A program made the position numbers and the translations under genes. From Croceibacterium ferulae (GTDB lineage: Bacteria; Pseudomonadota; Alphaproteobacteria; Sphingomonadales; Sphingomonadaceae), in the NCBI RefSeq assembly GCF_003660445.1, contig NZ_QZVQ01000004.1:124001-188000 (forward strand): a DNA stretch of 64,000 bases, given 5' to 3'. This document shows, piece by piece, positions 25,643-34,942 of this stretch; the stretch's first letter is position 1, and every line of letters starts with the position of its first letter. The notes below the pieces were generated by a model. The model made no database searches, was not told where the DNA came from, and saw nothing but the letters and a program-made list of their open reading frames with translations.

Positions 25643-26377
25643 ATGTTCGAGCGGCTGACCGCCTACCTGGATTCGATCCACGCACGCGACCCGGCGCCGC
25701 GCTCGCGTTGGGAAATCCTGTTATATCCCGGCGTCTGGGCGCTGGCGTTCCACCGGGTCGCGCACTGGCTGTTCACCGGGCGGCTGTTCTTCCTGGCGCG
25801 GCTGGTCAATCATCTGGGCCGCTGGCTGACGGCGATCGACATCCACCCGGGTGCGCGGATCGGGCGCAACTTCTTCATCGACCACGGCTTTACCGTGATC
25901 GGGGAGACGGCGGAGATCGGCGACAACGTCACCATCTACCAATGCGTCACCCTGGGCGGCAGCAATCCGACCAATGGCGTACCGGGCAAGCGCCACCCCA
26001 CGCTGGAAGATGGCGTGATCATCGGGTCGGGCGCGCAGATCATCGGGCCGATCACGGTCGGCCGCCGCGCGCGCGTGGGCGCCAATGCCGTGGTGCTGGA
26101 CGACGTGCCGGAAGGTGCGACCATGATCGGCCTGAAGGCGCGCAGCACGCTGGTGCCGGCGGAAACCTGGCTGCGCGAGTTCATGCCCTATGGCACGCCC
26201 TGCCGCGAAGGGCAGGAATGCGAGGAAGTGCGGACGGATCGCGCCGACCTGCTGGAAGCGCAGATCGCCGAATTGCGGGCGGAGATCGCCCTTCTCAGGG
26301 CGGAACGCCAGCAGCCCGAACTACCGCTGTCGCCGATCACGCGGCAGGTGCAGGCAATAAAGCAGGCCGAAGGCTGA
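25643..26377 (+). CDS. cysE: Serine O-acetyltransferase
   Basis: CysE makes O-acetylserine from serine and acetyl-CoA for cysteine synthesis. The 244-residue form (MFERLTAYLDSI) has GAGGGT-like pairing upstream; an earlier ATG at 25595 overlapping the hdaA stop is possible but lacks a site. The left-handed beta-helix is evident in IHPGARIGRNFFIDHGFTV, GETAEIGDNVTIYQ, CVTLGG and KRHPTLEDGVIIGSGAQI. His in DHGF and in KRHP are the catalytic candidates. A charged coiled-coil tail (residues about 200-235) follows. It overlaps the DUF2794 gene by one base. Confidence 0.95.
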   Translation: MFERLTAYLDSIHARDPAPRSRWEILLYPGVWALAFHRVAHWLFTGRLFFLARLVNHLGRWLTAIDIHPGARIGRNFFIDHGFTVIGETAEIGDNVTIYQCVTLGGSNPTNGVPGKRHPTLEDGVIIGSGAQIIGPITVGRRARVGANAVVLDDVPEGATMIGLKARSTLVPAETWLREFMPYGTPCREGQECEEVRTDRADLLEAQIAELRAEIALLRAERQQPELPLSPITRQVQAIKQAEG

Positions 26378-26739
26378 TGGCGAGCGAAGGGAACGGCATC
26401 ATCGCCTTTCCTGGTGTCGGCGTGCCGGGGAAGGCCGGAGCGCAGCAGGTCGGGTTCGACCGGCTGGAGCTGACGCGCATCCTGGATCTGTATGGCCGCA
26501 TGGTCGCGGCCGGCGAGTGGCGCGATTATGCGATGGGCTTTACCTGCGATTGCGCCAGCTTCTCCGCCTTCCGCCGCGCCGCCGAAAACCCGCAGATGCG
26601 GCTGGAGAAGCGCCCGGCCTTGCGCGGCAAGCAAGGCATGTGGGCGCTGTTTGGCGAGCACGGTCAGGTGCTGAAGCGCGGGCACGAATTGCCCGGCGTA
26701 CTGGCGGTGCTGGAACGGCGGCTGGTGAAGCTGGTCTGA
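26377..26739 (+). CDS. DUF2794 domain protein
   Basis: A 120-residue cytoplasmic protein with the segments FDRLELTRILDLYGRMVAAGEWRDYAMGF, FSAFRRAAENP and RLEKRPALRGKQGMWALF typical of the alphaproteobacterial DUF2794 family, whose function is not known. It overlaps the cysE stop by one base (TGATG), so co-translation is likely. Confidence 0.85.
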   Translation: MASEGNGIIAFPGVGVPGKAGAQQVGFDRLELTRILDLYGRMVAAGEWRDYAMGFTCDCASFSAFRRAAENPQMRLEKRPALRGKQGMWALFGEHGQVLKRGHELPGVLAVLERRLVKLV

Positions 26740-26795
26740 TCCGGAACTCGTCCGTGCCCCGGCCCATTGGGGAGGCAGGTACGCAAGGACAGGTT

Positions 26796-27296
26796 ATGAC
26801 GATCGACAGGAACAGCCCGCTGACCGACCTGCTGGCGGGCGCGGCCGGCGGCATCGCAGCCACGGCAGCGGTCGCCATCTTCATGCAAATGTCAAAGCCG
26901 CTGACCGGCAACGACCCTGCGGCGCCCGATGCGGCGGGCGAACCGCGCATCGGATCGCCTGACGCCGCCACGCGTGCTGTCGAGCAAGGGCTGGGCAAGC
27001 CATTGTCCGAAGGCAGCAAGCCTGCCGCGACCGGGGCGTTCCAGTTCGCCTTCGGTGCGCTGCTGGGCGCTGCTTACGGCCTTGCCGCACGCCAAGTGCC
27101 CCTGGCAAGTGCGGCGCGCGGCACGCTGTTCGGAGCGGGCGTGTTCGCGGTCGCGGACGAGGTGCTGGTGCCTGCCACCGGCCTGTCCGGCAAGCCGGCC
27201 GACAGCCCGGCAGAGGTGCATGGCGGGGCGCTTGCCATGCACCTGCTTTTCGGGCTGGTGGCCGACAGCGTGCGGCGCGCCTTGCTGCGCCGCTGA
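26796..27296 (+). CDS. DUF1440-like (YagU-type) inner-membrane protein
   Basis: A 166-residue protein preceded by AAGGACAGG. It has two or three probable transmembrane helices (LLAGAAGGIAATAAVAIFM near the N-terminus, FQFAFGALLGAAYGLAA mid-protein, ALAMHLLFGLVADSVRR at the end), with a soluble acidic loop between. The layout and the AEVHGGALAMHLLFG segment resemble YagU/DUF1440 proteins, which in E. coli are linked with acid resistance. It is convergent with the aldehyde oxidoreductase operon. Confidence 0.6.
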   Translation: MTIDRNSPLTDLLAGAAGGIAATAAVAIFMQMSKPLTGNDPAAPDAAGEPRIGSPDAATRAVEQGLGKPLSEGSKPAATGAFQFAFGALLGAAYGLAARQVPLASAARGTLFGAGVFAVADEVLVPATGLSGKPADSPAEVHGGALAMHLLFGLVADSVRRALLRR

Positions 27297-27315
27297 CGCT
27301 GCCGGTTCCCGCCGG

Positions 27316-29544
27316 TCAGGCGACCTGCGGCAGCTGGTCGAGATATTTGTCCAGCGTCAGCGGGTATTCGCGCACGCGGATGCCGGTTGCGTTGTAGATC
27401 GCATTGGCGATTGCCGCACCCGGGCCGCAGATGCCCAGCTCGCCCACGCCCTTGGCCTTCAGCGGAGTCGAAACCGGGTCCACCGTGTCGAGGAACACCA
27501 CCTCCTGATGCGGGATGTCGAGATGCACCGGCACCTCGTATCCGGCGAGGTCGTGATTGACGAACAAGCCGAAGCGGGTGTCCACCACCAGCTCCTCCAT
27601 CAGCGCGCCGCCTGCCGCCATCACCATCGCACCGATCACCTGGCTGCGCGCGGACATGGGATTGAGGATGCGCCCGGCATCGCACACCGCCAGCATCCGC
27701 CGGATGCGGGTGACACCGGTGAAGGCGTCCACCGCGACTTCCGCGAAGTGCCCGGCATAGGTGCCGAGATCGTAGCCCTTCTGGAAATCGCCGAACGCTA
27801 TACCATCCTCCGCCACCTGTGCCCCGGCATCCGTCAGCGCCCAGCTGCGGTCCCCTGCCGTGATCCGGCCGTCGGCGAACGTCGCGTCATCGGCGGCAAA
27901 GCCCAATTGCTCGCCGATCTTGCGGCGCAATGCCACGCAGGCGGCATAGACGCCGGCTGTGGAGGAGGCCGCGCCCCATTGCCCGCCGGAACCGGCGGCG
28001 GCGGGAAAGGCGGAGTCGCCTAGCCTGACGGAAACACGGTCCAGCGGCAGGCCCATCGTTTCCGCCGCTGTCTGGGCGATGATGGTGTAGCTGCCGGTAC
28101 CGATATCGGTCATGTCGGTCTCGACCACCAGCAAGCCGTCCGCCTCCAGCCGCACGCGGGCGGCGGATTTCTGCGTCGGTGCGCCGCGATAGCCGGCGGC
28201 GACACCCATGCCGACCAGCCAGCGCCCGTCGCGCACCGCACCCGGCCGCGCATTGCGCCGCGCCCAGCCGAAGCGTTCGGCACCTTCGGTCAGGCAGCGG
28301 GTCAGGTTGCGTTCCGAATAGCGCGTGCCCGGCTTCCCCGGCACTTCGCCCGTCGGCTCGTTCGCAAGGCGCAGGGCGACCGGGTCCATGCCCGTCGCCT
28401 CCGCCAGTTCGTCCATCGCCACCTCCAGCGCCAGGTGGCCGACCGCTTCGCCGGGCGCGCGCATGGCGTTGCCTTCGGGCAGGTCGAGATGGGTGACGCG
28501 GCTGGCAACAAGCCGGTTGGCCCCGGCATACAGCACCGGGGTCTGTGCGGTCCCGTCCTCGCCTGACTGGCCGTCCAGGTTGCCCGACCAGCATTCATGC
28601 GCGATGGCGGTGATCCGCCCGTCCCGGCCCGCGCCCAGCCGGATGCGCTGGATAGTGGCGTGGCGGTGCGCGGTGTTGTTGGCGATCAGCGGCCGCTGCA
28701 GCGCGATCTTGACCGGCCGTCCCGCCTCCTTCGCCGCCAGTGCGGCGCACACCGCATCGGCGCGGACGAACAGCTTCGACCCGAAGCCGCCGCCGATATA
28801 GGGTGAATCCAGCCGGACATTCTCCTCCGCGATGCCCAGGATCTTGGCCATGGAGCTCTTGCTCCAGGCGATCATCTGGTTGGAGGTCCACAGCGTCAGC
28901 TTGTCGCCGTCCCACCCGGCAATGGTGGCGTGCGGCTCGATCATCGCGTGGCTTTCGTCAGGCGTGGTATAGGTCGCGTCCACCTTCACCGGCGCGGCGG
29001 CGAAGGCGTCGGCGAAATCGCCAATCCGCTTGGGCGTCTGCTGGCTTTGCGGATCGCCGCCGTCGCCCGCGCCGTCATCCTGCTCCTCCGCCCCGGCATG
29101 CGGCGCCGCGCGGGCGAGGTCGAACGCGCCGGGCGTGCGGTCGTAATCGACGCGGATCAACGCGGCGGCAGCGCGCGCCTGCTCGAACGTCTCGGCCACG
29201 ACCACGGCGATCGCCTGGTGGTAATGCGCCACGTCCGACCCGCCGAACAGCGGAGCGACATTGCCCATTCCCTTGCCGACCGGCGCCACATCGGGCGCGG
29301 CAACAATGGCGACGACGCCGGGCGCGCGGCGGGCCTCGGCCACGTTCATGGCGCTGATCCGCCCCTTGGCGATCGCAGCGCCCAGAATGTAGCCATAGGC
29401 TGCATCGGGCGCGACATCGTGCCGTTCATAGGCATAGGGTGCGGTGCCAGTGGTCTTCAGCGGACCGTCGATGCGCGGCGTGGGCTTGCCGATCACCCGG
29501 GCATTGTCGAACAGGTTGGTGCCCGCAGGCTGGTTGAAGTCCAT
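27316..29544 (-). CDS. paoC: Aldehyde oxidoreductase molybdenum-binding subunit (PaoC-like)
   Basis: This 742-residue subunit carries the molybdenum cofactor of a xanthine-oxidase-family enzyme that oxidises aldehydes to acids. Conserved parts are IGGGFGSKLFVRADAVCAALAAKEAGRPVK, the AGSGGQWG loop and the C-terminal KGVGELGICGPGAAIANAI with the catalytic Glu. Start MDFNQPAG at 29544 follows the FAD-subunit stop by two bases. It has an Asp/Gly-rich insertion near residues 165-180 (EEQDDGAGDGGDPQSQQ). It carries no signal peptide and would be exported with the Tat-tagged FeS subunit. Confidence 0.9.
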   Translation of the reverse strand: MDFNQPAGTNLFDNARVIGKPTPRIDGPLKTTGTAPYAYERHDVAPDAAYGYILGAAIAKGRISAMNVAEARRAPGVVAIVAAPDVAPVGKGMGNVAPLFGGSDVAHYHQAIAVVVAETFEQARAAAALIRVDYDRTPGAFDLARAAPHAGAEEQDDGAGDGGDPQSQQTPKRIGDFADAFAAAPVKVDATYTTPDESHAMIEPHATIAGWDGDKLTLWTSNQMIAWSKSSMAKILGIAEENVRLDSPYIGGGFGSKLFVRADAVCAALAAKEAGRPVKIALQRPLIANNTAHRHATIQRIRLGAGRDGRITAIAHECWSGNLDGQSGEDGTAQTPVLYAGANRLVASRVTHLDLPEGNAMRAPGEAVGHLALEVAMDELAEATGMDPVALRLANEPTGEVPGKPGTRYSERNLTRCLTEGAERFGWARRNARPGAVRDGRWLVGMGVAAGYRGAPTQKSAARVRLEADGLLVVETDMTDIGTGSYTIIAQTAAETMGLPLDRVSVRLGDSAFPAAAGSGGQWGAASSTAGVYAACVALRRKIGEQLGFAADDATFADGRITAGDRSWALTDAGAQVAEDGIAFGDFQKGYDLGTYAGHFAEVAVDAFTGVTRIRRMLAVCDAGRILNPMSARSQVIGAMVMAAGGALMEELVVDTRFGLFVNHDLAGYEVPVHLDIPHQEVVFLDTVDPVSTPLKAKGVGELGICGPGAAIANAIYNATGIRVREYPLTLDKYLDQLPQVA

Positions 29545-29546
29545 GA

Positions 29547-30500
29547 TTATCCCTTCGCTTCGGCCAGCACGCCGGCAAGCGCGCGGGTGGCGAGCGGCAG
29601 TTTGAAGGCGTTGTGTTCGGTCGGGCGCGCATCCGCGAAGACCTGCGCGGTGACGGCTGCGGCACCCTGCGGCATGGCGGCTTCCGCTGCCTCCACCCGC
29701 CATGGCTTGTGGGCCACCCCGCCGAAGGCGACGCGGCCGGTTCCGTCCGGCTGGATCACGGCCGCGACCGACACCAGCGCGAAGGCATAGGACGCGCGGT
29801 CGCGCACCTTGTGGTAGACATGCTCCCCGCCGATCGGGCGGGGCAGGGTGACGGCGGTGATCAGCTCGCCATGCGCCAGCACATTGTCCTTCTCGGGCGC
29901 GTCGCCCGGCAGGCGGTGGAACTCGCCAAACGGAATTGTGCGTTCCGTGCCATCGGGTTGCACCGTCTCCACCGTGGCATCCAGCACCCGCAGGGCAATG
30001 GCCATGTCACCCGGGTAAGTGGCGATGCATTTGTCACTGGTGCCGATCACGGCCAGCTGCCGGGAATAGCCCTCCAGCGCGGCGCAGCCGCTGCCGGGAT
30101 TGCGCTTGTTGCAGGGCAGGTTGGGATCGTAGAAATATGGGCAGCGCGTGCGCTGCAGCAGATTGCCCGCGGTGGTCGCCTTGTTGCGCAGCTGCCCCGA
30201 TGCACCGGCCACGATGGCGCGGGTCAGCACGCCATAGTCGCGCCGCACCCGCTCGTCCGCGGCAAGCGCGGTGTTGCTCACCAGCGCGCCGATCCGCAGG
30301 CCGCCATCCCCCGTCTGCTCGATGGCATTCAGCCCTTCGATGTCCTGCACATCCACCAGATGGGCAGGCCGTTCGATCTCCAGCTTCATCAGGTCGAGCA
30401 GGTTCGTGCCGCCGGCCAGGAACTTGGCGGCAGGGTTGCCGGCAACCGCAGCGGCGGCTTCTGCCGCAGTGGCGACGCGCTGATAGGTGAAAGGGCGCAT
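29547..30500 (-). CDS. paoB: Aldehyde oxidoreductase FAD/4Fe-4S subunit (PaoB-like)
   Basis: This 317-residue subunit moves electrons from the FeS subunit to FAD. The FAD-binding stretch is [20 protein letters not shown] (about residues 26-45), followed by [10 protein letters not shown] and [16 protein letters not shown]. The cysteine set [11 protein letters not shown]...GSGC is the extra 4Fe-4S site that marks PaoB and related oxidoreductases, absent from most xanthine dehydrogenases. The gene begins two bases after the paoA stop and ends two bases before paoC. Confidence 0.9.
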   Translation of the reverse strand: MRPFTYQRVATAAEAAAAVAGNPAAKFLAGGTNLLDLMKLEIERPAHLVDVQDIEGLNAIEQTGDGGLRIGALVSNTALAADERVRRDYGVLTRAIVAGASGQLRNKATTAGNLLQRTRCPYFYDPNLPCNKRNPGSGCAALEGYSRQLAVIGTSDKCIATYPGDMAIALRVLDATVETVQPDGTERTIPFGEFHRLPGDAPEKDNVLAHGELITAVTLPRPIGGEHVYHKVRDRASYAFALVSVAAVIQPDGTGRVAFGGVAHKPWRVEAAEAAMPQGAAAVTAQVFADARPTEHNAFKLPLATRALAGVLAEAKG

Positions 30501-30502
30501 GG

Positions 30503-31141
30503 TCAGGCGGCTCCCAGGTCGGAATTGGCCACTTCGGTGATGGCCTCCACGATGTTGCTGTAGGCGCCGCAGCGGCAGATGTTGCCGCTCATCCGCTCGC
30601 GCAGTTCCGCCGCGTTGAACACGGGGGCGGCGGTGATGTCGCCCTGCACATGGCTGGGAATGCCGGCCCGGATCTCCGCCAGGGTGGCCACCGCCGAACA
30701 GATCTGCCCGGGCGTGCAGTAACCGCACTGATAGCCGTCATGCTTCACGAAGGCCGCCTGCATCGGATGCAGGTCCTCCGGCGTGCCAAGCCCTTCGATC
30801 GTGGTGATCTCGTCACCCTGGTGCTGCACCGCGAGCGACAGGCAGGAATTGATCCTGGTGCCGTTCACCATCACCGTGCAGGCGCCGCACTGGCCATGGT
30901 CGCAGCCCTTCTTGGTGCCGGTCAGTTCCAGATGTTCGCGCAAGGCATCCAGCAGCGTGACACGCGTATCCAGTTCCAGCTCCGCCGCGGTGCCGTTCAC
31001 GGTGAAGGACACGGGCATGCTGGAGGGTGGGGTTCCGCCGCCTGCGCCGGTGCTTTGCGCGTGCGCGCCCGGCGCCTGCGTCAGTGCCACGGCCGCGCCG
31101 CTGCCCGCCAGCATGGCGCGGCGTGTTGTGTTGAAAGCCAT
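30503..31141 (-). CDS. paoA: Aldehyde oxidoreductase 2Fe-2S subunit with Tat signal (PaoA-like)
   Basis: The 212-residue small subunit has a twin-arginine signal ([11 protein letters not shown], then [11 protein letters not shown]), which would export the folded complex to the periplasm. The plant-type 2Fe-2S motif ([16 protein letters not shown]...SCL, about residues 80-105) and the second pair (CGYCTPGQI and [13 protein letters not shown]) are intact. The ATG at 31141 is in frame; an ATG at 31146 is out of frame. It heads the three-gene paoA-paoB-paoC operon. The maturation chaperone PaoD/XdhC is not in the window. Confidence 0.92.
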   Translation of the reverse strand: MAFNTTRRAMLAGSGAAVALTQAPGAHAQSTGAGGGTPPSSMPVSFTVNGTAAELELDTRVTLLDALREHLELTGTKKGCDHGQCGACTVMVNGTRINSCLSLAVQHQGDEITTIEGLGTPEDLHPMQAAFVKHDGYQCGYCTPGQICSAVATLAEIRAGIPSHVQGDITAAPVFNAAELRERMSGNICRCGAYSNIVEAITEVANSDLGAA

Positions 31142-31227
31142 TCCATATCGCCCTTCGAGTCTGCGCAATTCGTTTGCCGCCATAACGGTTGAAGCGCCAC
31201 CCTGTTTCGGTCGCAACCGGTATGCGT

Positions 31228-32295
31228 TCAGGATCGGGCCGCCGCCGACCGTGCCATAGCGCGCTGCACGACGACGCCGGCCACTCCGATTGCCGCGCCC
31301 AGCACCGTGTCGACGAGCCGGGCCAGCAGCATGGTCGAAAGTTCCGCGGCCGGCTCGCCCGCCGCCAGATGCGGCGTTTCCGCCAGCAGGATGGCCATGG
31401 GTGTGATGAACGCCACGGCCAGCGCGTAATGGCGCACCACCAGCATCTCCACCGCGAACAACAGCGCCATGATCGCCACGGCTGCCTGCCATGGCGCATG
31501 GATGAACGCCAGCAGCGGGGCGGCCAGCAGCAACCCGGCACCGGTGCCGGTCACGCGATGAATCTTGCGCTGCCAGGCCTGCGCTACCGATGCGCCGCTC
31601 ATGATGGTGACGGTGCTGATCGCCACCCAATATGGGTGCGTCAGCCCCAGCAGAGTGGCCAGTGTCAGTGCGACAGCGACCATCAGGCCCAGCACGGCGG
31701 CATCGCGCCAGATCGTGGCCGGCCGTTCCGCCAGGGGCTGCACCGGCAGCCGCGCATGGCGACGGCCAATATGGATGGAGTAGATCGCCGCCACGATCAG
31801 AGCGAACAGGCAGCCGGTCGTCAGGCCGGCCAGCTGCGTCAGCGCTCGGGCCGGCGGCAGCGGCGCGGCCGCTGCGGCGATGGCGGCAGGCATGACCAGG
31901 AACAGGCTGCCGGGCGGGCTGCGCTGCAGCAGGCGGCACAGCGCCGCGGCGCCGGTCGCGGTCAGGCCGATTCCCGCCGCGACGGCCGGCATGCCGTGCC
32001 CGGCGAGCCACAGACCGGCGGCGTAGCAGGCGATCATCGCCAGGGCGAAGATCGCGACGATGCGCAGCCGGTGCAGCAATGGGGTGCGTGGCAGATAAAG
32101 CAGGACCATGCCGCCCAGTGATCCCGCCAGGCCCTCTCCGACCCACCCGGTGGCGATGCCGGCCAGCAGCGGCCCGCCCGACGCGATCATGCAGGCGAAT
32201 GCCAGCTCCCACGGGCGGTCGCTCGGCTGCATCCTGCGCAGCGATCGGACCGGCGCCAGCAGCGCCGCGGCAGAGTTTGGAACGGGTGCGGGCAT
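31228..32295 (-). CDS. FUSC family membrane protein
   Basis: A 355-residue inner-membrane protein with at least two sets of transmembrane helices: GPLLAGIATGWVGEGLAGSL, LRIVAIFALAMIACYAAGLWL, GSLFLVMPAAIAAAAA and LTTGCLFALIVAAIYSI before residue 180, and a second block including HPYWVAISTVTIMSG, the FUSC signature region. Such proteins are linked to efflux of fusaric acid and aromatic compounds. No membrane-fusion protein or outer-membrane partner adjoins it, so the substrate is unknown. Confidence 0.75.
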   Translation of the reverse strand: MPAPVPNSAAALLAPVRSLRRMQPSDRPWELAFACMIASGGPLLAGIATGWVGEGLAGSLGGMVLLYLPRTPLLHRLRIVAIFALAMIACYAAGLWLAGHGMPAVAAGIGLTATGAAALCRLLQRSPPGSLFLVMPAAIAAAAAPLPPARALTQLAGLTTGCLFALIVAAIYSIHIGRRHARLPVQPLAERPATIWRDAAVLGLMVAVALTLATLLGLTHPYWVAISTVTIMSGASVAQAWQRKIHRVTGTGAGLLLAAPLLAFIHAPWQAAVAIMALLFAVEMLVVRHYALAVAFITPMAILLAETPHLAAGEPAAELSTMLLARLVDTVLGAAIGVAGVVVQRAMARSAAARS

Positions 32296-32351
32296 GCCAC
32301 TTCCCTCACTGGGAAAGCGGCCCGGCTGTCAAGCATTGCACGCACAGGAAA

Positions 32352-32381
32352 AGGCCCGCACCGATCGCTCGGTGCGGGCCT
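32352..32381 (-). terminator. Rho-independent terminator of flagellin
   Basis: A perfect 13-bp stem (32352-32364 with 32369-32381, AGGCCCGCACCGA/TCGGTGCGGGCCT) with the loop TCGC, followed on the minus strand by TTTCC. It lies 37 bases beyond the flagellin stop, as expected for a highly expressed single-gene transcript. Confidence 0.85.
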
Positions 32382-32417
32382 CCTTTGCCCCCGTAGGAAG
32401 GGTGGGCGAAGGTGTTG

Positions 32418-33443
32418 TTAGCGCAGCAGCGACATCACGTTCTGCTGGCTCTGGTTGGCCTGGCTCAGCATCGCGGTCGAAGCCTGGCTCAGGATCTGCG
32501 CCTTGGCGAGCGCAGTCGTCTCGGCGGAGTAGTCGGTGTCCTCGATCCGGCTCTTGGCGTCGGACAGGTTGGTGACGCCAGCGGTGAGGTTGTTCACCAC
32601 CGATTCCAGGCGGCTCTGTCCGGCACCCAGGCTGGCGCGGGTTTCGGCAACTGCGTCGAGCGCGGTGTCGATCGTGGTCAGCGCGCCCTGAGCACCGGCC
32701 GCAGTCAGCACGGACACGCCGCCTGCCACATCGGTGTCGCCGTCGGCGATGTAGAAGGTATCGCCTTCAGCCAACGTCTTTTCCGTGCCGATGTCGGCTG
32801 CGAGGACCGCCGCGCCTTCCATCTCGGCACCGAAGGCAACGTCTTCGGCGGTGACCGTGCGGGTGGAGCCGATCAGGGCGTGGCCTGCGACCAGAGCGGT
32901 GGACAGGCTGCCCGGTGCACCCGCCGTCGCCGTGCCATGCACGGCAGCCAGGTTCAGCTGCTTAACCTTCAGCACCAGCTGGTCGTCGCTATCGGCACCG
33001 ACCTGGATCTGGATGTTGTTGTCGGCCGTCGCGTCAAACAGGTCCACGCCGTTGAACTTGGTCTTGGTAATGTCCACCAGCTGCTTCTGCAGCTCGGTGA
33101 CCTCGGCCTGCATGTTCTCGCGATCCTTGGTCTGGTAGGTGCCCGAAGAACCCTGGACCGACAGTTCGCGCATCCGCTGCAGGATGTTGGTAACTTCCCC
33201 CAGCGCGCCTTCGGCCGTCTGCGCCAGGCTGATGCCGTCGTTCGCGTTGCGGATCGCCTGGCTCATGCCGCGAACCGAAGCAGTCATGCTCGTCGCGATG
33301 CCCAGACCGGCGGCATCGTCCTTGGCGCTGTTGATGCGCTTGCCGGTGGACAGGCGCTCCATCGCGGTGCCGAGCATCTTGTCGGCGGCGGTGGAAGCGT
33401 TCGCGGCCTTCATGGACGCGATGTTGGTGTTGATGACAGCCAT
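32418..33443 (-). CDS. fliC: Flagellin
   Basis: The 341-residue filament subunit has conserved D0/D1 ends: [35 protein letters not shown] and [21 protein letters not shown] at the N-terminus, and [27 protein letters not shown] plus [16 protein letters not shown] at the C-terminus. The central variable region (about 170-260) is short, so the outer domain is small. It lacks a signal peptide because it is exported by the flagellar type III apparatus. AAGGAG sits 9 bases before the ATG, and a strong terminator follows. It diverges from the regulator and the fli operon. Confidence 0.97.
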   Translation of the reverse strand: MAVINTNIASMKAANASTAADKMLGTAMERLSTGKRINSAKDDAAGLGIATSMTASVRGMSQAIRNANDGISLAQTAEGALGEVTNILQRMRELSVQGSSGTYQTKDRENMQAEVTELQKQLVDITKTKFNGVDLFDATADNNIQIQVGADSDDQLVLKVKQLNLAAVHGTATAGAPGSLSTALVAGHALIGSTRTVTAEDVAFGAEMEGAAVLAADIGTEKTLAEGDTFYIADGDTDVAGGVSVLTAAGAQGALTTIDTALDAVAETRASLGAGQSRLESVVNNLTAGVTNLSDAKSRIEDTDYSAETTALAKAQILSQASTAMLSQANQSQQNVMSLLR

Positions 33444-33519
33444 TGTAGCAAACTCCTTGGCGGTAAACCTGCGGTAAGTGCTGCCATCACGATCCCATAT
33501 AGCGTGGCAGTCACAGGCT

Positions 33520-33546
33520 AGACCGGACGGGGGCGCCGAAACTTAA
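33520..33546 (-). promoter_or_regulatory. Possible FliA (sigma-28)-type promoter of flagellin
   Basis: On the minus strand, TTAAGTTT (33546-33539), an 11-base spacer and TCCGGTCT (33527-33520) resemble the sigma-28 pattern TAAAGTTT-N11-GCCGATAA; the -35 part matches 7 of 8, the -10 part only weakly (CCG core). It lies about 77 bases before the flagellin ATG, a sensible distance. The rest of the 218-base gap to the regulator shows no other element I can support. Confidence 0.3.
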
Positions 33547-33661
33547 GCGGAAAAATGTGGCCGCAGCCGGAACTTTCGGATGATTAGGGGAAAACCGCAG
33601 GCCTGAAATTAAGGCCGTTTTGGCCGTCCCGGGCGCAAGACTCGGCCCAGGAAGGGTCAAG

Positions 33662-34942
33662 GTGAAAGTCGGGGTCATGGGCGCTATCGCTACGACGAAA
33701 TTATTCGATGCCGCGCATGCGGCGCTGGCGGCGCGGCTGGCGGGGGTGGCACCGTCGCTGTTCCCCGGCCGGCCGGTGCTGCTGGCCGATGCCGGCGAAC
33801 GGAGCGCGGGCGAACAGCCGGGCGTTTCGGTGCAGCGGGCGGAACGGCCGGGCATCGAGCTGGCCGGTGCCTCGGCCCGGCTGAGCTACGCCGATGCCCA
33901 CTCCCCTGCCAGCCTCGCTGCGCTGATCGCGCTGCTGTGCGGCCGGCACGCGCCCGTGGCGGCGGATCCGGCATCGCTGTCGGTGCTGGCGCTGGCCGAC
34001 CGGATTGCCCGGGCGGACATCCCCGTGCTGATCGCCGGCCCCACCGGCACCGGCAAGGAGGTGGTCAGCCGTTTCATCCACAACCAGTCGAGCCGTGCCG
34101 ACAAGCCGTTTGTGGCGGTGAACTGCGCTGCCATTCCCGAGACCATGCTGGAAGCGCTGCTGTTCGGCCATCAGAAGGGCGCCTTCACCGGTGCCGCGAC
34201 GGCCGGCGAGGGCTTCTTCCGCGCGGCCGATGGCGGCACGCTGCTGCTGGACGAGATCGCGGAAATGCCCTTGGCATTGCAGGCCAAGCTGCTGCGCGCC
34301 TTGCAGGAAGGCGAAGTGGTGCCGGTCGGCGCGACCCGCCCGGTGAAGGTGGATGTGCGGATTATCGCCTGCGCCAACCGCGACCTGCCGCTGGAGGTGG
34401 AGGAAGGCCGTTTCCGCGCCGACCTTTTCTACCGGCTGAACGTGTTCCCCATGGCGCTGGCCGCCTTGTGCGAGCGGCCCGCCGACATCGCCCCGCTCGC
34501 CTTCTCCATGGTTCTGCGCCACGCCACCAAGGGCCGGCCCGTGCCGTGGATCAGCGACGAGGCGCTGGCGCTGCTCGAAGAGCATGGCTGGCCCGGCAAC
34601 ATCCGCGAGCTGGAGAATGTAATCCGCCGCGCACTGGTGCTGGCCGGCACGGAGCGGGAGATCGGCGTGCAGCATGTCGTGTTCGACCGCCCAGCGCGGC
34701 TGGTCGCTCAGGCGGAACCGGCACCAGTCACCATCGCCGCACTGCCGGCTGCGCCGAGCATCGACAGCAAGCTGGCCGGCATCGTGCAGCTGTCCGAGGC
34801 GCGCGCCATCATGGCGACGCTGGATGCCTGCGGTGGCCGCCGGACGGAGGCCGCGCGGCAATTGGGCATCTCCGAACGCACCTTGCGCTACCGCCTGGCT
34901 TCCTACCGTGAAGCCGGCCTGTCGATCGCAGGTGCACGATGA
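33662..34942 (+). CDS. Sigma-54-dependent flagellar transcriptional activator (FlbD-like)
   Basis: A 426-residue activator of sigma-54 promoters. The AAA+ domain has Walker A GPTGTGKE with Lys132, the sigma-54 loop GAFTGA at residues 173-178 and Walker B GGTLLLDEIAEM. The C-terminal Fis-type helix-turn-helix (SEARAIMATLDACGGRRTEAARQLGISERTLRYRL) follows a short linker. The first 115 residues are receiver-sized but I see no phospho-acceptor Asp pattern, so it may be a degenerate REC. GTG at 33662 has AGGAAGGG at 5-base spacing; ATG 33677 is the alternative. Its stop overlaps fliE by 4 bases, so it is part of the flagellar operon and diverges from flagellin. Confidence 0.85.
   Translation: MKVGVMGAIATTKLFDAAHAALAARLAGVAPSLFPGRPVLLADAGERSAGEQPGVSVQRAERPGIELAGASARLSYADAHSPASLAALIALLCGRHAPVAADPASLSVLALADRIARADIPVLIAGPTGTGKEVVSRFIHNQSSRADKPFVAVNCAAIPETMLEALLFGHQKGAFTGAATAGEGFFRAADGGTLLLDEIAEMPLALQAKLLRALQEGEVVPVGATRPVKVDVRIIACANRDLPLEVEEGRFRADLFYRLNVFPMALAALCERPADIAPLAFSMVLRHATKGRPVPWISDEALALLEEHGWPGNIRELENVIRRALVLAGTEREIGVQHVVFDRPARLVAQAEPAPVTIAALPAAPSIDSKLAGIVQLSEARAIMATLDACGGRRTEAARQLGISERTLRYRLASYREAGLSIAGAR

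Noticed and set aside
33444-33661. Sigma-54 promoter for flagellin or the activator
   Set aside because: TGGC-like words are present (for example near 33621 and 33485) but the GG-N10-GC spacing is not met.
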